Source: a virus
Virus record (IMG/VR): IMGVR_UViG_3300021364_000064
Coordinates: 1-38,402 of that record
Length of the DNA: 38,402 nt
Direction: 5' to 3' (one strand)
Part shown: positions 15,026 to 23,992 of the stretch, one piece after another
Layout: every line of letters begins with the position of its first letter
Position numbering within the stretch: the first letter of the stretch is position 1
The notes under the pieces: model-generated
What the model saw: the letters and a program-made list of their open reading frames with translations, nothing else
Told to the model about the DNA's origin: nothing
The model's database searches: none
Position numbers and translations under genes: made by a program

Positions 15026-15370
15026 ATGGTCCCCAAGATTTTAGTATTCAAATCAGGTGAGCGTGTTATCGCTGGCGCATCTGAAATGACTGACAAGAAT
15101 ACAGGTAAAGGTATTTGTCTTGTTATCAAATGTCCTTATATCTTGTCTCTCAATCCCAAGGCAGATGATGAGACTGAGTATTCTGTAAACTTTAGCAAGT
15201 GGAATCCTTTCACTCCAGATAATACTTTCAATGTCCCATACGATGCTGTCACTTGTTTAAGTGATGTAGAGCAAGGCATCCTTGATGTTTATATGGAAAG
15301 ATTCGCACAAGAATTATATTATGAGGAGGGAGATGATGCAGAGTCTGAAACTGCTTCTACTGAAGAATGA
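15026..15370 (+). CDS. Sm-like (LSm/Hfq-fold) protein, paralog 2
   Basis: 114 residues from ATG 15026, which has AGAGG five bases upstream; an in-frame earlier start would lie in the terminator. The first strand pair, LVFKSGERVIAGASEM, and the segment LVIKCPYILSL fit the Sm1 pattern, followed by FSKWNPFTPDNTFNVPYDAVTCL. An acidic tail ends the protein (EEGDDAESETASTEE). It overlaps the next Sm-like gene by 38 bases and is transcribed with gp43. Its position after regA and next to gp43 suggests a role in phage RNA control, but this is inference. Confidence 0.55.
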   Translation: MVPKILVFKSGERVIAGASEMTDKNTGKGICLVIKCPYILSLNPKADDETEYSVNFSKWNPFTPDNTFNVPYDAVTCLSDVEQGILDVYMERFAQELYYEEGDDAESETASTEE

Positions 15371-15629
15371 TTCATATGTAGTCGCACAAGTCGAAGAGAT
15401 TGTTGCTGACTACGGTATGCCAAATTGCAAATTAATTAATCCTTACGAAATCTTCCCAGGGGTTGTGCTTAAACCTTGGCCGTGCTATACTGACCAGGAA
15501 GAGGTGCTTTTCTCGTCTGACAACATTCTGACTATCGTAAGTCCAAACCCAGACGTTGTAAAAGCATACATCGATATGGTCCCCACTGTGATTGACGAAG
15601 AGGTTGATGAAGTTTTACAAGAACGTTGA
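15333..15629 (+). CDS. Sm-like (LSm/Hfq-fold) protein, paralog 3
   Basis: 98 residues from ATG 15333 (ATG 15336 is equally usable), with GGAGGG at 15325-15330. It shows LLLKNDSYVVAQVEEIV, CKLINPYEIFPG, then LKPWPCYTDQEEVLFSSDNILTIVSP, the same order of elements as the other two Sm-like proteins. It overlaps paralog 2 at its start and gp43 at its end (23 bases), so the three are probably coupled in translation. Two different Sm subunits made together could form a mixed ring. There is no direct evidence for that. Confidence 0.55.
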   Translation: MMQSLKLLLLKNDSYVVAQVEEIVADYGMPNCKLINPYEIFPGVVLKPWPCYTDQEEVLFSSDNILTIVSPNPDVVKAYIDMVPTVIDEEVDEVLQER

Positions 15630-18099
15630 GCAAGTTGGAAACAAGATTCTCGTCCGTGCCCATGAGAATGGCACAGACGTGCAATACAGGGAGGACTTCA
15701 AGCCCTCCCTTTTTGTTTCTTCAAAAAAAGATGTAACTGATTACAAAAGTCTCGACGGTCGCCCTTTGCGTCGTGTGATGCCTGGCAGCATTGCTGACTG
15801 TCGTCAGTTTGTGCAACAGTATGCTGACATTGATGAGTTTGAGATTCATGGAAATACTAGATACTTATATCAATACATTAACGAAAAGTATCCAGGTGAT
15901 GAAATCAAATTCGATAGCTCTCTCATCCGTGTCTTCACGTTGGATATTGAAACGGCAGCAGAGAATGGATTTCCTGATATCCAATCCGCTGACCAGGAGA
16001 TTCTGCTTATTTCTTTGCGCGATTCTTTTACAAATCGTATCACTGTCTGGGGAAGTAAAAGTTTCAAGAATGAAGACCGCCAGGTTGATTACATTCACTG
16101 CGATGATGAGACGAAACTCTTATCATGCTTCCTTGCCTGGTGGCAAGAAAACTTCCCAGATGTAATTACTGGTTGGAATGTCCAACTATTCGATATCCCA
16201 TATATCTGCCGCCGCGTGACTCGTATACTTGGTGACAAACATACCAAGATGCTGTCACCATGGAAGATGGTTTCTGACCGTGAGATTTATATCAAGGGAC
16301 GCAAGCAGATTGCCTATGACATCCCTGGCATCTCCTGTTTAGATTACCTTGAGTTGTATAAGAAGTTTACTTATACAAACCAGGAATCATATCGCCTTGA
16401 CCACATTGCCTTTGTGGAGTTGGAGCAGAAGAAACTTGACCACTCTGAGTTTGATACCTTTAAGGAATTCTATACTAATGACTGGCACAAGTTTGTTGAA
16501 TACAACATCCATGACGTGCGTCTGGTAGACCGTCTTGACGACAAGATGAAATTGCTGGAGTTGGCATTCACCATGGCATATGATGCCAAGGTAAACTTTG
16601 AGGATGTTTATTCTCAGGTCCGCATGTGGGATAACATTATCTTCATCTATCTTGACAAGCAGAAGATTGCTATTCCCCCCAAGCATCAGTCTCATAAAGA
16701 TGCTCAGTATGCTGGTGCCTATGTGAAGGAGCCTACGCCTGGTATGTATGACTGGGTGGTATCGTTTGACCTTAACTCTCTATACCCTCACCTCATCATG
16801 CAATACAACCTGTCCCCAGAGACGCTCCTGCCCCGCCGTAGCAGCGTCAACGTGGACATGCTGCTGGACAAGGCACACGACACCAGCGACCTCGTAGGGG
16901 AGACTCTGTGTGCTAATGGCACGCACTACACCACAAAGGAGCAAGGATTCCTGCCAAAACTGATGGAGAAAATCTATCAGGACCGCACAATTTATAAGAA
17001 GAAGATGCTTGCTGCCAAGCAGCAATATGAGCAAACCCCCACAATTGAATTGAAGAAGGAGATTTCTCGTTGTAACAATATTCAGATGGCAAGAAAGATT
17101 CAACTTAACAGTGCCTATGGGGCGATTGGCAATGAGCACTTCCGATATTACAAGTTGGAAATTGCCGAAGCAATCACTCTTTCTGGTCAACTCTCTATCC
17201 GTTGGATTGAGATGAAGATGAATGAATATCTAAATAAACTCTTGTCAACCCAAAAGGAGGATTATGTCATTGCATCTGACACTGACTCAATCTATCTTAA
17301 CCTTGGACCTCTTGTTAATAAATTTTTTAGTGCTAAGTCTGGCGACAAAGCAGCGATTGTGGGAATACTTGACAAGATCTGCCAAGAGAAACTGGAGCCA
17401 TTTATCGAATCGTCATATCAGGAGCTGGCGAATTACCTTGCGGCGTATGACCAAAAGATGAAAATGAAGCGTGAGAATATCGCTGACCGTGGTATCTGGA
17501 CTGCCAAGAAGCGATACATTCTCAACGTGTGGGACAGCGAGGGTGTCCGATATTCTGAGCCCAAGATGAAAATCATGGGACTTGAAACTGCTAGGTCATC
17601 TACACCTGCATACTTTCGTGACAAACTGTATCAGGCATTCAAGATTATCGTCACGCAAACGAATGATGATATCATTCATTTTATTGATGAAATCAAGACA
17701 GATACTCGCGACCAAAACTATATGGACATCGCTTTTCCTCGTGGTGTCAATGGTCTTGATAAGTATCGTAATGGCACTGACATCTATGCTAAAGGCACAC
17801 CTATCCACGTCAGAGGTGCTCTCCTTTACAATCACTATGTCCGCCGAAACAAAGTGGAGAATAAGTATCCCGTCATTCAGGAAGGTGAGAAAATCAAATT
17901 CTTATATCTCAAGACACCCAATCCTATTGGCGAGAATGTAATCTCTTTCTTCCAACAACTCCCTAAGGAATTTAACCTTGAGAAGTATGTTGATTACCAA
18001 CTACAGTTTGAGAAGTCTTTTCTCGAACCGTTGAAAAATGTGCTAGAATCTATTGGATGGCAGCACGAAAAACGTGGCAATTTGATGAGTTTCTTTTGA
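15607..18099 (+). CDS. 43: gp43, family B replicative DNA polymerase
   Basis: 830 residues from ATG 15607; T4 gp43 has 898. An in-frame TTG at 15592 would add five residues. Exonuclease motifs: TLDIETAAENG (Asp113, Glu115), GWNVQLFDIPY and YNIHDVRLVD. Polymerase motifs: FDLNSLYPHLIMQYNLSPET, KIQLNSAYGAIGN and SDTDSIYLN (Asp558, Asp560), then KKRYIL. All catalytic residues appear intact, so it should polymerise and proofread. The C-terminus NLMSFF resembles the clamp-binding tail of T4-type polymerases. A terminator-like hairpin is encoded at codons 28-36. uvsX follows after six bases. Confidence 0.97.
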   Translation: MKFYKNVEQVGNKILVRAHENGTDVQYREDFKPSLFVSSKKDVTDYKSLDGRPLRRVMPGSIADCRQFVQQYADIDEFEIHGNTRYLYQYINEKYPGDEIKFDSSLIRVFTLDIETAAENGFPDIQSADQEILLISLRDSFTNRITVWGSKSFKNEDRQVDYIHCDDETKLLSCFLAWWQENFPDVITGWNVQLFDIPYICRRVTRILGDKHTKMLSPWKMVSDREIYIKGRKQIAYDIPGISCLDYLELYKKFTYTNQESYRLDHIAFVELEQKKLDHSEFDTFKEFYTNDWHKFVEYNIHDVRLVDRLDDKMKLLELAFTMAYDAKVNFEDVYSQVRMWDNIIFIYLDKQKIAIPPKHQSHKDAQYAGAYVKEPTPGMYDWVVSFDLNSLYPHLIMQYNLSPETLLPRRSSVNVDMLLDKAHDTSDLVGETLCANGTHYTTKEQGFLPKLMEKIYQDRTIYKKKMLAAKQQYEQTPTIELKKEISRCNNIQMARKIQLNSAYGAIGNEHFRYYKLEIAEAITLSGQLSIRWIEMKMNEYLNKLLSTQKEDYVIASDTDSIYLNLGPLVNKFFSAKSGDKAAIVGILDKICQEKLEPFIESSYQELANYLAAYDQKMKMKRENIADRGIWTAKKRYILNVWDSEGVRYSEPKMKIMGLETARSSTPAYFRDKLYQAFKIIVTQTNDDIIHFIDEIKTDTRDQNYMDIAFPRGVNGLDKYRNGTDIYAKGTPIHVRGALLYNHYVRRNKVENKYPVIQEGEKIKFLYLKTPNPIGENVISFFQQLPKEFNLEKYVDYQLQFEKSFLEPLKNVLESIGWQHEKRGNLMSFF
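15688..15714 (+). terminator. Terminator-like hairpin inside the 5' end of gp43
   Basis: AGGGAGG (15688-15694) pairs perfectly with CCTCCCT (15704-15710) around a nine-base loop and runs into five T (15710-15714). It is about 80 bases into the coding region. It could attenuate gp43 transcription when ribosomes are absent or slow. It is equally the codons for RED-FKPSLF, so function is unproven. Confidence 0.45.
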
Positions 18100-18105
18100 G
18101 GTATT

Positions 18106-19128
18106 ATGAGTTTTCTTAACAACGTTATTAAGGAGTTAAACAATGAATATGCGACAGTCGTTGATGAAGGCGTCTCCACTGGGGATTGTGATTCGTATGT
18201 GGACACTGGTTCTTATATTCTCAACGCTCTATGTAGCGGGAGCATTTTTGGTGGTCTCCCAGCAAATAAAATCACTGCACTCGCAGGGGAATCCAGCACA
18301 GGTAAAACCTTCTTCGCCCTCTCGGTAGTTAGGAGTTTCCTTCAGGCAAACCCTGAAGGTCAGGTAATCTACTTTGAGTCTGAGTCTGCCATCTCTAAAG
18401 ACATGATGGCAACTCGTGAGATTGATGTTAAGCGTGTCGGTCTGGTCCCTGTCACTACCGTGCAGGAGTTTCGCACTCAGAGCATTAAAGTTGTTGACGA
18501 GTATATGAAACTCAAGAAAGAGGATAGACCTCCTCTGCTCTTTGTGCTAGACTCTCTTGGTATGCTGTCCACCTCCAAGGAAGTGGAGGATGCTACGGCT
18601 GGCAAAGAGACTCGTGACATGACTCGTGCTCAGGTTATCAAATCTATCTTCCGTATCCTGTCACTCAAACTCGGACAGGCAAGCATCCCACTTATCGTTA
18701 CTAACCACACATATGAAGTTGTTGGTGCTTATGTCCCAACCAAAGAGATGGGTGGTGGCACAGGTCTGAAGTATTCTGCATCTAGCATCCTCTTCTTGTC
18801 TAAGAAGAAGGAGAAGGATGGCACCGATATTGTTGGTAACATTATCAAGGTGAAGGCACAGAAGTCACGATTCACTAAGGAAAACTCACAGATTGAAACG
18901 AGGCTCTTCTATGACGCACGCGGACTTGACAAGTATTACGGACTATTGGAATTGGGTGAGAAATACGGAGTCTTCCAGCGGAGGGGTAATCGGATTGTTG
19001 TTGGGGAATCTTCCGTTTATCCTTCTGTTATACTTGCTAATCCCGAAAAATATTTCACCCCCGAAGTGATGCAAGCACTAGACGAATGTGCCAAGAAAGA
19101 ATTTATGTATGGTAGCGGCGATGAGTGA
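18106..19128 (+). CDS. uvsX: UvsX, RecA-like recombinase
   Basis: 340 residues; T4 UvsX has 391. It forms filaments on single-stranded DNA and catalyses strand exchange for recombination-dependent replication. Walker A is GESSTGKT (about 64-71), Walker B is in LLFVLDSLG, and the L2-like segment [20 protein letters not shown] is clear. A GAGG ribosome site overlaps the gp43 stop. The stop lies inside the gp41 start region, so UvsX and the helicase are coupled. Confidence 0.95.
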   Translation: MSFLNNVIKELNNEYATVVDEGVSTGDCDSYVDTGSYILNALCSGSIFGGLPANKITALAGESSTGKTFFALSVVRSFLQANPEGQVIYFESESAISKDMMATREIDVKRVGLVPVTTVQEFRTQSIKVVDEYMKLKKEDRPPLLFVLDSLGMLSTSKEVEDATAGKETRDMTRAQVIKSIFRILSLKLGQASIPLIVTNHTYEVVGAYVPTKEMGGGTGLKYSASSILFLSKKKEKDGTDIVGNIIKVKAQKSRFTKENSQIETRLFYDARGLDKYYGLLELGEKYGVFQRRGNRIVVGESSVYPSVILANPEKYFTPEVMQALDECAKKEFMYGSGDE

Positions 19129-20503
19129 GAGAATTGAAACAACAATCCTACGCAACCTCCTGTGTAACGAGCAGTTTTACAGGAAGGTTGTCCCCTTTGT
19201 AAAACCAGATTACTTCGATGAGCAGCATGAGAAAGTAATCTACGAAGAGGTATGGAATTTTGCTAGCAACTATGACTTGCTACCAACAGCAGAAGTGTTG
19301 ACTATCAATTTACAAAATAGAAAAGACCTTAATGATGAGACGTATCAAAACGCTATTAAAACGATTCAGTCACTTAATACAGACCCTGTTGAATACAACT
19401 GGTTACTCGACACGACAGAGAAGTGGTGTAAGGACAGAGCAATCTATCTCGCTCTACTCGAATCGATCAAGATTGCTGATGGAGGAGAGAAGAAAGTTTC
19501 AAAGGATGCGATACCAAGCATCCTACAAGAAGCCCTGGCAGTATCGTTCGATGAGCACGTCGGTCACGACTACATCGAAAACGTCGAAGAGCGTTATGAC
19601 TTCTACCATCTGGAAGAAGATAAGATGCCGTTTGACTTGGAGAAATTCAATCTGATTACAAAGGGTGGTCTTCCTAACAAGACTCTCAATGTGGCACTGG
19701 CAGGCACTGGTGTGGGTAAGTCTCTATTCATGTGCCACTGTGCTGCTCAGGCATTGCAGCAGGGTAAGAATGTCCTCTACATTACATGTGAGATGTCAGA
19801 GGAGAAGATTGCTGAGCGTGTTGACGCCAACCTTCTCAATGTAAATATCAGAGATATTGCATCACTACCAGAAACTATCTTCACTTCTCGTATCAAAGAC
19901 ATCGGACGTAAAACGATGGGTAGGTTTATTATTAAAGAATACCCTACTGCATCTGCACACGTTGGACACTTCAAGTCTTTACTTAATGAGTTGTCCCTGA
20001 AGAAGTCTTTTAAACCAGATATTATTTTTATTGACTATCTAAATATCTGTGCTTCTGCAAGATACAAGGGAGCTATCGTAAACTCCTACACCTATGTCAA
20101 AGCAATCGCAGAAGAATTACGAGGATTGGCAGTTGAATTCAATCTTCCGATTGTATCTGCTACCCAGACTACTCGGAGTGGGTATGGCAATTCTGATGTC
20201 GATCTCACTGATACCAGTGAGTCCTTTGGCTTGCCAGCTACTGCTGACCTTATGTTTGCTCTCATCTCTACAGAGGATTTGGAGAAGGATGGTCACATTC
20301 TTGTCAAGCAGTTGAAGAATAGATACAACGACTTATCATTCCACAGGAAGTTTCTCATCGGCGTTGACAGGTCGAAGATGAAGCTGTATAATGTTGATGT
20401 CCCAGATTCTTCTATCACCATTGCTGATGAGGAATATGAGTATGAGGAAGAGAAACCTCAGACCAAAAACAAATTTACTAAGTTTACAGAATTTATTGTA
20501 TGA
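19121..20503 (+). CDS. 41: gp41, replicative DNA helicase (DnaB-like)
   Basis: 460 residues from ATG 19121; T4 gp41 has 475. It is a hexameric 5'-3' helicase that unwinds the fork and recruits primase gp61. The N-terminal helical domain is followed by [19 protein letters not shown] (Walker A), [30 protein letters not shown] (Walker B) and [12 protein letters not shown], all DnaB-family motifs. A possible upstream in-frame start at 19088 lies inside uvsX and is less likely. The stop overlaps mazG (ATGA). Confidence 0.95.
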   Translation: MSERIETTILRNLLCNEQFYRKVVPFVKPDYFDEQHEKVIYEEVWNFASNYDLLPTAEVLTINLQNRKDLNDETYQNAIKTIQSLNTDPVEYNWLLDTTEKWCKDRAIYLALLESIKIADGGEKKVSKDAIPSILQEALAVSFDEHVGHDYIENVEERYDFYHLEEDKMPFDLEKFNLITKGGLPNKTLNVALAGTGVGKSLFMCHCAAQALQQGKNVLYITCEMSEEKIAERVDANLLNVNIRDIASLPETIFTSRIKDIGRKTMGRFIIKEYPTASAHVGHFKSLLNELSLKKSFKPDIIFIDYLNICASARYKGAIVNSYTYVKAIAEELRGLAVEFNLPIVSATQTTRSGYGNSDVDLTDTSESFGLPATADLMFALISTEDLEKDGHILVKQLKNRYNDLSFHRKFLIGVDRSKMKLYNVDVPDSSITIADEEYEYEEEKPQTKNKFTKFTEFIV

Positions 20504-20922
20504 CGACTACGATGACAAGAAAGATTGATTTCTCTCGATATGAAGAATTTGTGGCAGCAGTTACAAGCAATGCTTCTACGAATTTTGTTGATTTTGCTGA
20601 CCGCATTGGCGAGCTTGATAGAGAAGGTGCCAATATTGAGCGTCTTCTTACTGCTGGTGTTGGGCTTAATGCTGAAGGTGGTGAGTTTTTGGAAATCATT
20701 AAGAAGATGATTTTCCAAGGCAAACCATGGAATGAAAGTAACCGTGAGCATCTTATCATTGAGTTGGGTGATGTCATGTGGTATGTTGCTCAGGCATGTA
20801 TGGCACTTGAAATTTCTTTTGATGATGTGATTGCTGGTAACGTTAAGAAACTGGAGAAGCGTTATCCCGAGGGCACCTTTGACCCCTACTTCTCTGAGAA
20901 TCGTGCATCTGACGACCGATGA
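20500..20922 (+). CDS. mazG: MazG-like nucleoside triphosphate pyrophosphohydrolase
   Basis: 140 residues. The metal-binding helix pair is visible: GLNAEGGEFLEIIKK and, about 20 residues on, REHLIIELGDVMWYVAQAC, giving the E-x-x-E ... E-x-x-D arrangement of MazG. GNVKKLEKRYPEG follows, as usual. The enzyme removes pyrophosphate from nucleotides; in cyanophages it has been proposed either to clean the dNTP pool or to alter stress signalling. It overlaps gp41 (ATGA) and the next small ORF (ATGA), tying it to the replication operon. Confidence 0.88.
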   Translation: MTTTMTRKIDFSRYEEFVAAVTSNASTNFVDFADRIGELDREGANIERLLTAGVGLNAEGGEFLEIIKKMIFQGKPWNESNREHLIIELGDVMWYVAQACMALEISFDDVIAGNVKKLEKRYPEGTFDPYFSENRASDDR

Positions 20923-21119
20923 AGTGGACTCAAGAATCACTCAGTGAATTGGTGGCAGAACTTGGATGGGATGTTAGAAACGACGATATTGTCCTTCAGG
21001 TTGGTGGTGCATCTGTGTATGAGATTGAAGGTGATGGCACCAAGTGGGCACCAGTAAAAGGCACAAAAAAATATAATAAAGATGCATTTATTGTAATTAA
21101 AAATAGAAGTCGTGAATAG
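20919..21119 (+). CDS. Small hypothetical protein
   Basis: 66 residues starting in an ATGA overlap with mazG. It is compact and likely beta-rich (DIVLQVGGASVYEIEGDG, DAFIVIKNRSRE) with two Trp. No family is recognised. The tight overlap upstream and downstream supports it as a real gene at the end of the gp43-gp41-mazG operon. Confidence 0.6.
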   Translation: MKWTQESLSELVAELGWDVRNDDIVLQVGGASVYEIEGDGTKWAPVKGTKKYNKDAFIVIKNRSRE

Positions 21120-21306
21120 TCTATGGATTCACCTAGTAGCATTCTTCCAAGTTGTCGTGATGAATTGTATTCAACCTGCCAACTGGAAGTATTGCTATCG
21201 GGTGGACCAGTGGTTAATACCAGATGTAGTTGAAGGATATCAGATATGGTCTGGTAAAAAGCATCCTTATCAAACAGAAAAAGATTATCTTAATAACCTT
21301 CCCTAA
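21112..21306 (+). CDS. Small hypothetical protein, possible membrane anchor
   Basis: 64 residues from GTG 21112, overlapping the preceding stop; ATG 21160 would give a 48-residue form. The GTG form starts with a hydrophobic stretch (LWIHLVAFFQVVVM) that could be a membrane segment, then a polar, aromatic-rich part. The stop codon TAA lies inside the stem of the terminator at 21295, so it is the last gene of the operon. No family is recognised. Confidence 0.5.
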   Translation: MNSLWIHLVAFFQVVVMNCIQPANWKYCYRVDQWLIPDVVEGYQIWSGKKHPYQTEKDYLNNLP

Positions 21307-21326
21307 ATACCTAGGGGAGGTTTTTT
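21295..21326 (+). terminator. Terminator that also encloses the ribosome site of the next gene
   Basis: AACCTTCCCTA (21295-21305) pairs with TAGGGGAGGTT (21312-21322), with one wobble, around a six-base loop, followed by six T. The AGGGGAGG in the 3' arm is the only ribosome site for the ATG at 21330, so the structure can both end the upstream transcript and mask translation of read-through RNA. CCTAAATA (21302-21309), a late-like box, lies in the 5' arm and loop. Confidence 0.8.
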
Positions 21327-21329
21327 CTT

Positions 21330-22778
21330 ATGGCAAAGGCAACTGTATCCGTATCCCAGATACTTAGTCCAGTACCATCGGGATACAAGAAACAACTAAA
21401 GGCAGTCTTAGATTCTGTTAGTGGTAACAATTGGCGTAGACCTGAGAGTGGGTCTGGCACCACTTGGCCAAAGACTGCTGCTGGTGTGTATATCATTTAT
21501 GTAGATGATGCAATGATGGCAGACCTTAGGGAGAAACATCCTGGCGGCGAGAATGCTATTGTTGGTGGTAAAGAATCCTATATGCTTAGGATGGGAAACC
21601 CAGTAAGAAAAGTATCATTTAGAATTACAAAGAAAACTGGCAGCGGCGCAGCTGACGCAAAGACTACTGCTGCACAGGAAAGGGGGTCTATCTATATCTT
21701 CAGAAGAGTATTAGCAAATAACAAAAGATATAGAAGTGCAGATGATATCCGTAAAGATACTCAGGCATACAAAGCACTGCAAAGAATTTGGAAACTATCT
21801 GGACTAGAGTTTGATGATGAGTGGTTGGATGATTATTACAAGCAGTCGAAAACAATTATAGAAAAATATGCCGATGCATCATTCACGGAGTTTGTGCGTG
21901 ATGGTGGATTTATGAAATGGGTTACCGATTTAGTAAGAGAAAAATATCAAATCTCACAGAAAGATAATTGGAATCCTGCTGATGTTTGGTTGATTAAAAA
22001 TCAACGCCAGATTATCAGAGTCATTAATGAATTGGTTGATGGTGGATTGAGTCAAACCTTGGAAGAATTGAATGCCATTCTCAGGACATTATTCAAACAT
22101 AAGATTGTTGTTGGTGTGTCACTAAAAAAAGTGTCAGGAGACATTGCTCGCTGGGAAGAAGTCAACGTAAATGAAGACCAGTTTGAAGAGTATGATAAAA
22201 TGTATTACACTGTTGATAGACAAGAGTGTAAACTAGGTCTCAAAGGTAAAGGAAAGTCGTTGACTTTTGATACTCAAGACTCCAGAGTATTTGTAGAGAC
22301 AAACGTTGATACATTAAACTTCCAGATTAAGGCAAACGATTCTACGAATAAGAAAGGGTCAAACCTGAAGTGGGAGCCTACAGCAACTGGGGCAACTGCT
22401 GCAAGATTGGGTAAGGCACCTGTTGACATGGTGAGGAAGCTCACGATAGACTATGGTGTAAACTTCGAGAGAGACCACAATCGGTATCCAGATGACGTTA
22501 CGAGTTTCATGAAGGAAGAGGATGACTACAGGAGAATCATCGAGAAACTCAGGTCGGATGTAAACTTTGATGTCGGTAGTGCTGAGGAAGCCATCGATAA
22601 TATTAGAATGGTATTCGGCACTGCTCCCCATGTCGCTAAGTCTAAATTGATGCAGATTCAATTTCTTAACATGCTACACGGTATGCCAGAGAAAAAGAAA
22701 AATATGTTTATGACGGACATGAGTTTCCTTGCTCAGAAAAAAGGCAAACGCTTCGGACCTTTCGGGAAACTATACTGA
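21330..22778 (+). CDS. Conserved-looking protein with nuclease-like motifs
   Basis: 482 residues, no named family recognised. A central region has QERGSIYIFRRVL (about 116-128), WNPADVWLIKN (214-224) and VVGVSLKKVSG (260-270). This E ... D ... (S)xK order with hydrophobic strands is reminiscent of a PD-(D/E)XK nuclease, but the acidic residue expected before xK is a Ser, so activity is doubtful. The C-terminal third has DYGVNFERDHNRYPDD and helices. It follows a terminator and is coupled by a one-base overlap (TGATG) to the ligase-like gene. Confidence 0.5.
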   Translation: MAKATVSVSQILSPVPSGYKKQLKAVLDSVSGNNWRRPESGSGTTWPKTAAGVYIIYVDDAMMADLREKHPGGENAIVGGKESYMLRMGNPVRKVSFRITKKTGSGAADAKTTAAQERGSIYIFRRVLANNKRYRSADDIRKDTQAYKALQRIWKLSGLEFDDEWLDDYYKQSKTIIEKYADASFTEFVRDGGFMKWVTDLVREKYQISQKDNWNPADVWLIKNQRQIIRVINELVDGGLSQTLEELNAILRTLFKHKIVVGVSLKKVSGDIARWEEVNVNEDQFEEYDKMYYTVDRQECKLGLKGKGKSLTFDTQDSRVFVETNVDTLNFQIKANDSTNKKGSNLKWEPTATGATAARLGKAPVDMVRKLTIDYGVNFERDHNRYPDDVTSFMKEEDDYRRIIEKLRSDVNFDVGSAEEAIDNIRMVFGTAPHVAKSKLMQIQFLNMLHGMPEKKKNMFMTDMSFLAQKKGKRFGPFGKLY

Positions 22779-23992
22779 TGAGCAAGAATACACACCTAGA
22801 GCACTTAGAGGATAGTATCTTGTTTGATGGCAAGCAGGGTGCTGTTGACGCATTCAAGTTTCTAGACTTGCTTGCCAATACTTTCTCTGGTAAACCAACT
22901 AAGAATTTTAAGGTCACCACTAAGTGGGATGGAGCACCTGCTATTTTCTGTGGTCAGTATCCTGGCACTGATACATTCTTTGTAGGCACTAAGTCTGTTT
23001 TTAATAAGGAAGCAAAGGTCAACACTACACCTGAAGATATTGAGGCAAACCACGGTCATGCTCCTGGTCTAGTAGATAAACTGAAAGATGCTTTAAAGTA
23101 TTTTCCTAAACTAGGTATCAATGGTGTAGCACAAGGTGACTTGTTATTCACAGATGATAAGAAGTTTGAAACTATTGATGGTAAAAGATGTATCACTTTC
23201 AAACCCAATACGATTACATATTCCATCCCTGAAGATAGTGACTTATATGAAAAAGCAAAGCGTGCAAAAATCGGTGTAGTATTTCACACAACTTATAGAG
23301 GAAATTCTATTGAAGCATTATCTGCTACCTTTGGATATGATGTTAAAAGATTGAAGAGCAGTCCCGATGTCCTTGTGCTTTCTGCTGAGATTGATGAGTT
23401 GGGTAAGGATGTCCTACTTACAGATGCAGAAAAAGTGAAACTTATGAGGATGAAAACTGCCAGTGGAGCATTAGTGAGAGCAACTGGTGGATTCCTTGAT
23501 GAGGTTGCTGATCAGATTGAGGCAAATGACCAGTTGACTGTTGGACCTAGATTGAAAATTTATTTTAATACTTATGTTAGACAGGGACGCAAGGTAAACA
23601 ATGCTAAACAGTTTGTTAGAAACTTCAAAGAATATTTTGAAGGTGAGGTGCAGAAGGCAGTTGCTAAAGTGAAGACACCTAAGGCAAAGGCAACTAAACT
23701 TGCTAAACTATATGCTGGTCTAGATTTTATCGAAGCAAATGAAGCAGCGATGATTAAGGCAGTTGGACTATATACAACATTGCAGAATGCTAAGACATTC
23801 TTTGTCCGTAAACTGGAGAAGGGTGAGAAGATTGGCACATATCTACAAACAGATAATGGTTATGAGATAACAGCGCCAGAAGGATTCGTTGCTATCAGTG
23901 AAGACAGGAATGCAGTCAAGTTAGTAGACAGATTGTCATTCAGTGTTGCAAACTTTAATGTATCTAAAGACTGGGTAGCAGGAGATAAATGA
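22778..23992 (+). CDS. KxDG ligase-like (nucleotidyltransferase) protein
   Basis: 404 residues. TTKWDGAPAIFCG at about 47-59 contains KWDG, the motif I form (KxDG) of ATP-dependent DNA and RNA ligases, whose Lys49 would carry AMP. FFVGTKSVFNK, GVAQGDLLFT (like motif III), AKIGVVFHTTYRG (like motif IIIa) and, far downstream, APEGFVAIS with AVKLVDRLSF (like motifs IV and V) keep the ligase order, although spacing is wider than usual. It is likely a member of a phage family of unknown function. The substrate is unknown. It overlaps the nucleotidylyltransferase gene (ATGA). Confidence 0.5.
   Translation: MSKNTHLEHLEDSILFDGKQGAVDAFKFLDLLANTFSGKPTKNFKVTTKWDGAPAIFCGQYPGTDTFFVGTKSVFNKEAKVNTTPEDIEANHGHAPGLVDKLKDALKYFPKLGINGVAQGDLLFTDDKKFETIDGKRCITFKPNTITYSIPEDSDLYEKAKRAKIGVVFHTTYRGNSIEALSATFGYDVKRLKSSPDVLVLSAEIDELGKDVLLTDAEKVKLMRMKTASGALVRATGGFLDEVADQIEANDQLTVGPRLKIYFNTYVRQGRKVNNAKQFVRNFKEYFEGEVQKAVAKVKTPKAKATKLAKLYAGLDFIEANEAAMIKAVGLYTTLQNAKTFFVRKLEKGEKIGTYLQTDNGYEITAPEGFVAISEDRNAVKLVDRLSFSVANFNVSKDWVAGDK

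Noticed and set aside
15722-15730. A-run in gp43 as a second frameshift site
   Set aside because: The alternative frame closes quickly and the polymerase frame is complete, so there is no product to gain.
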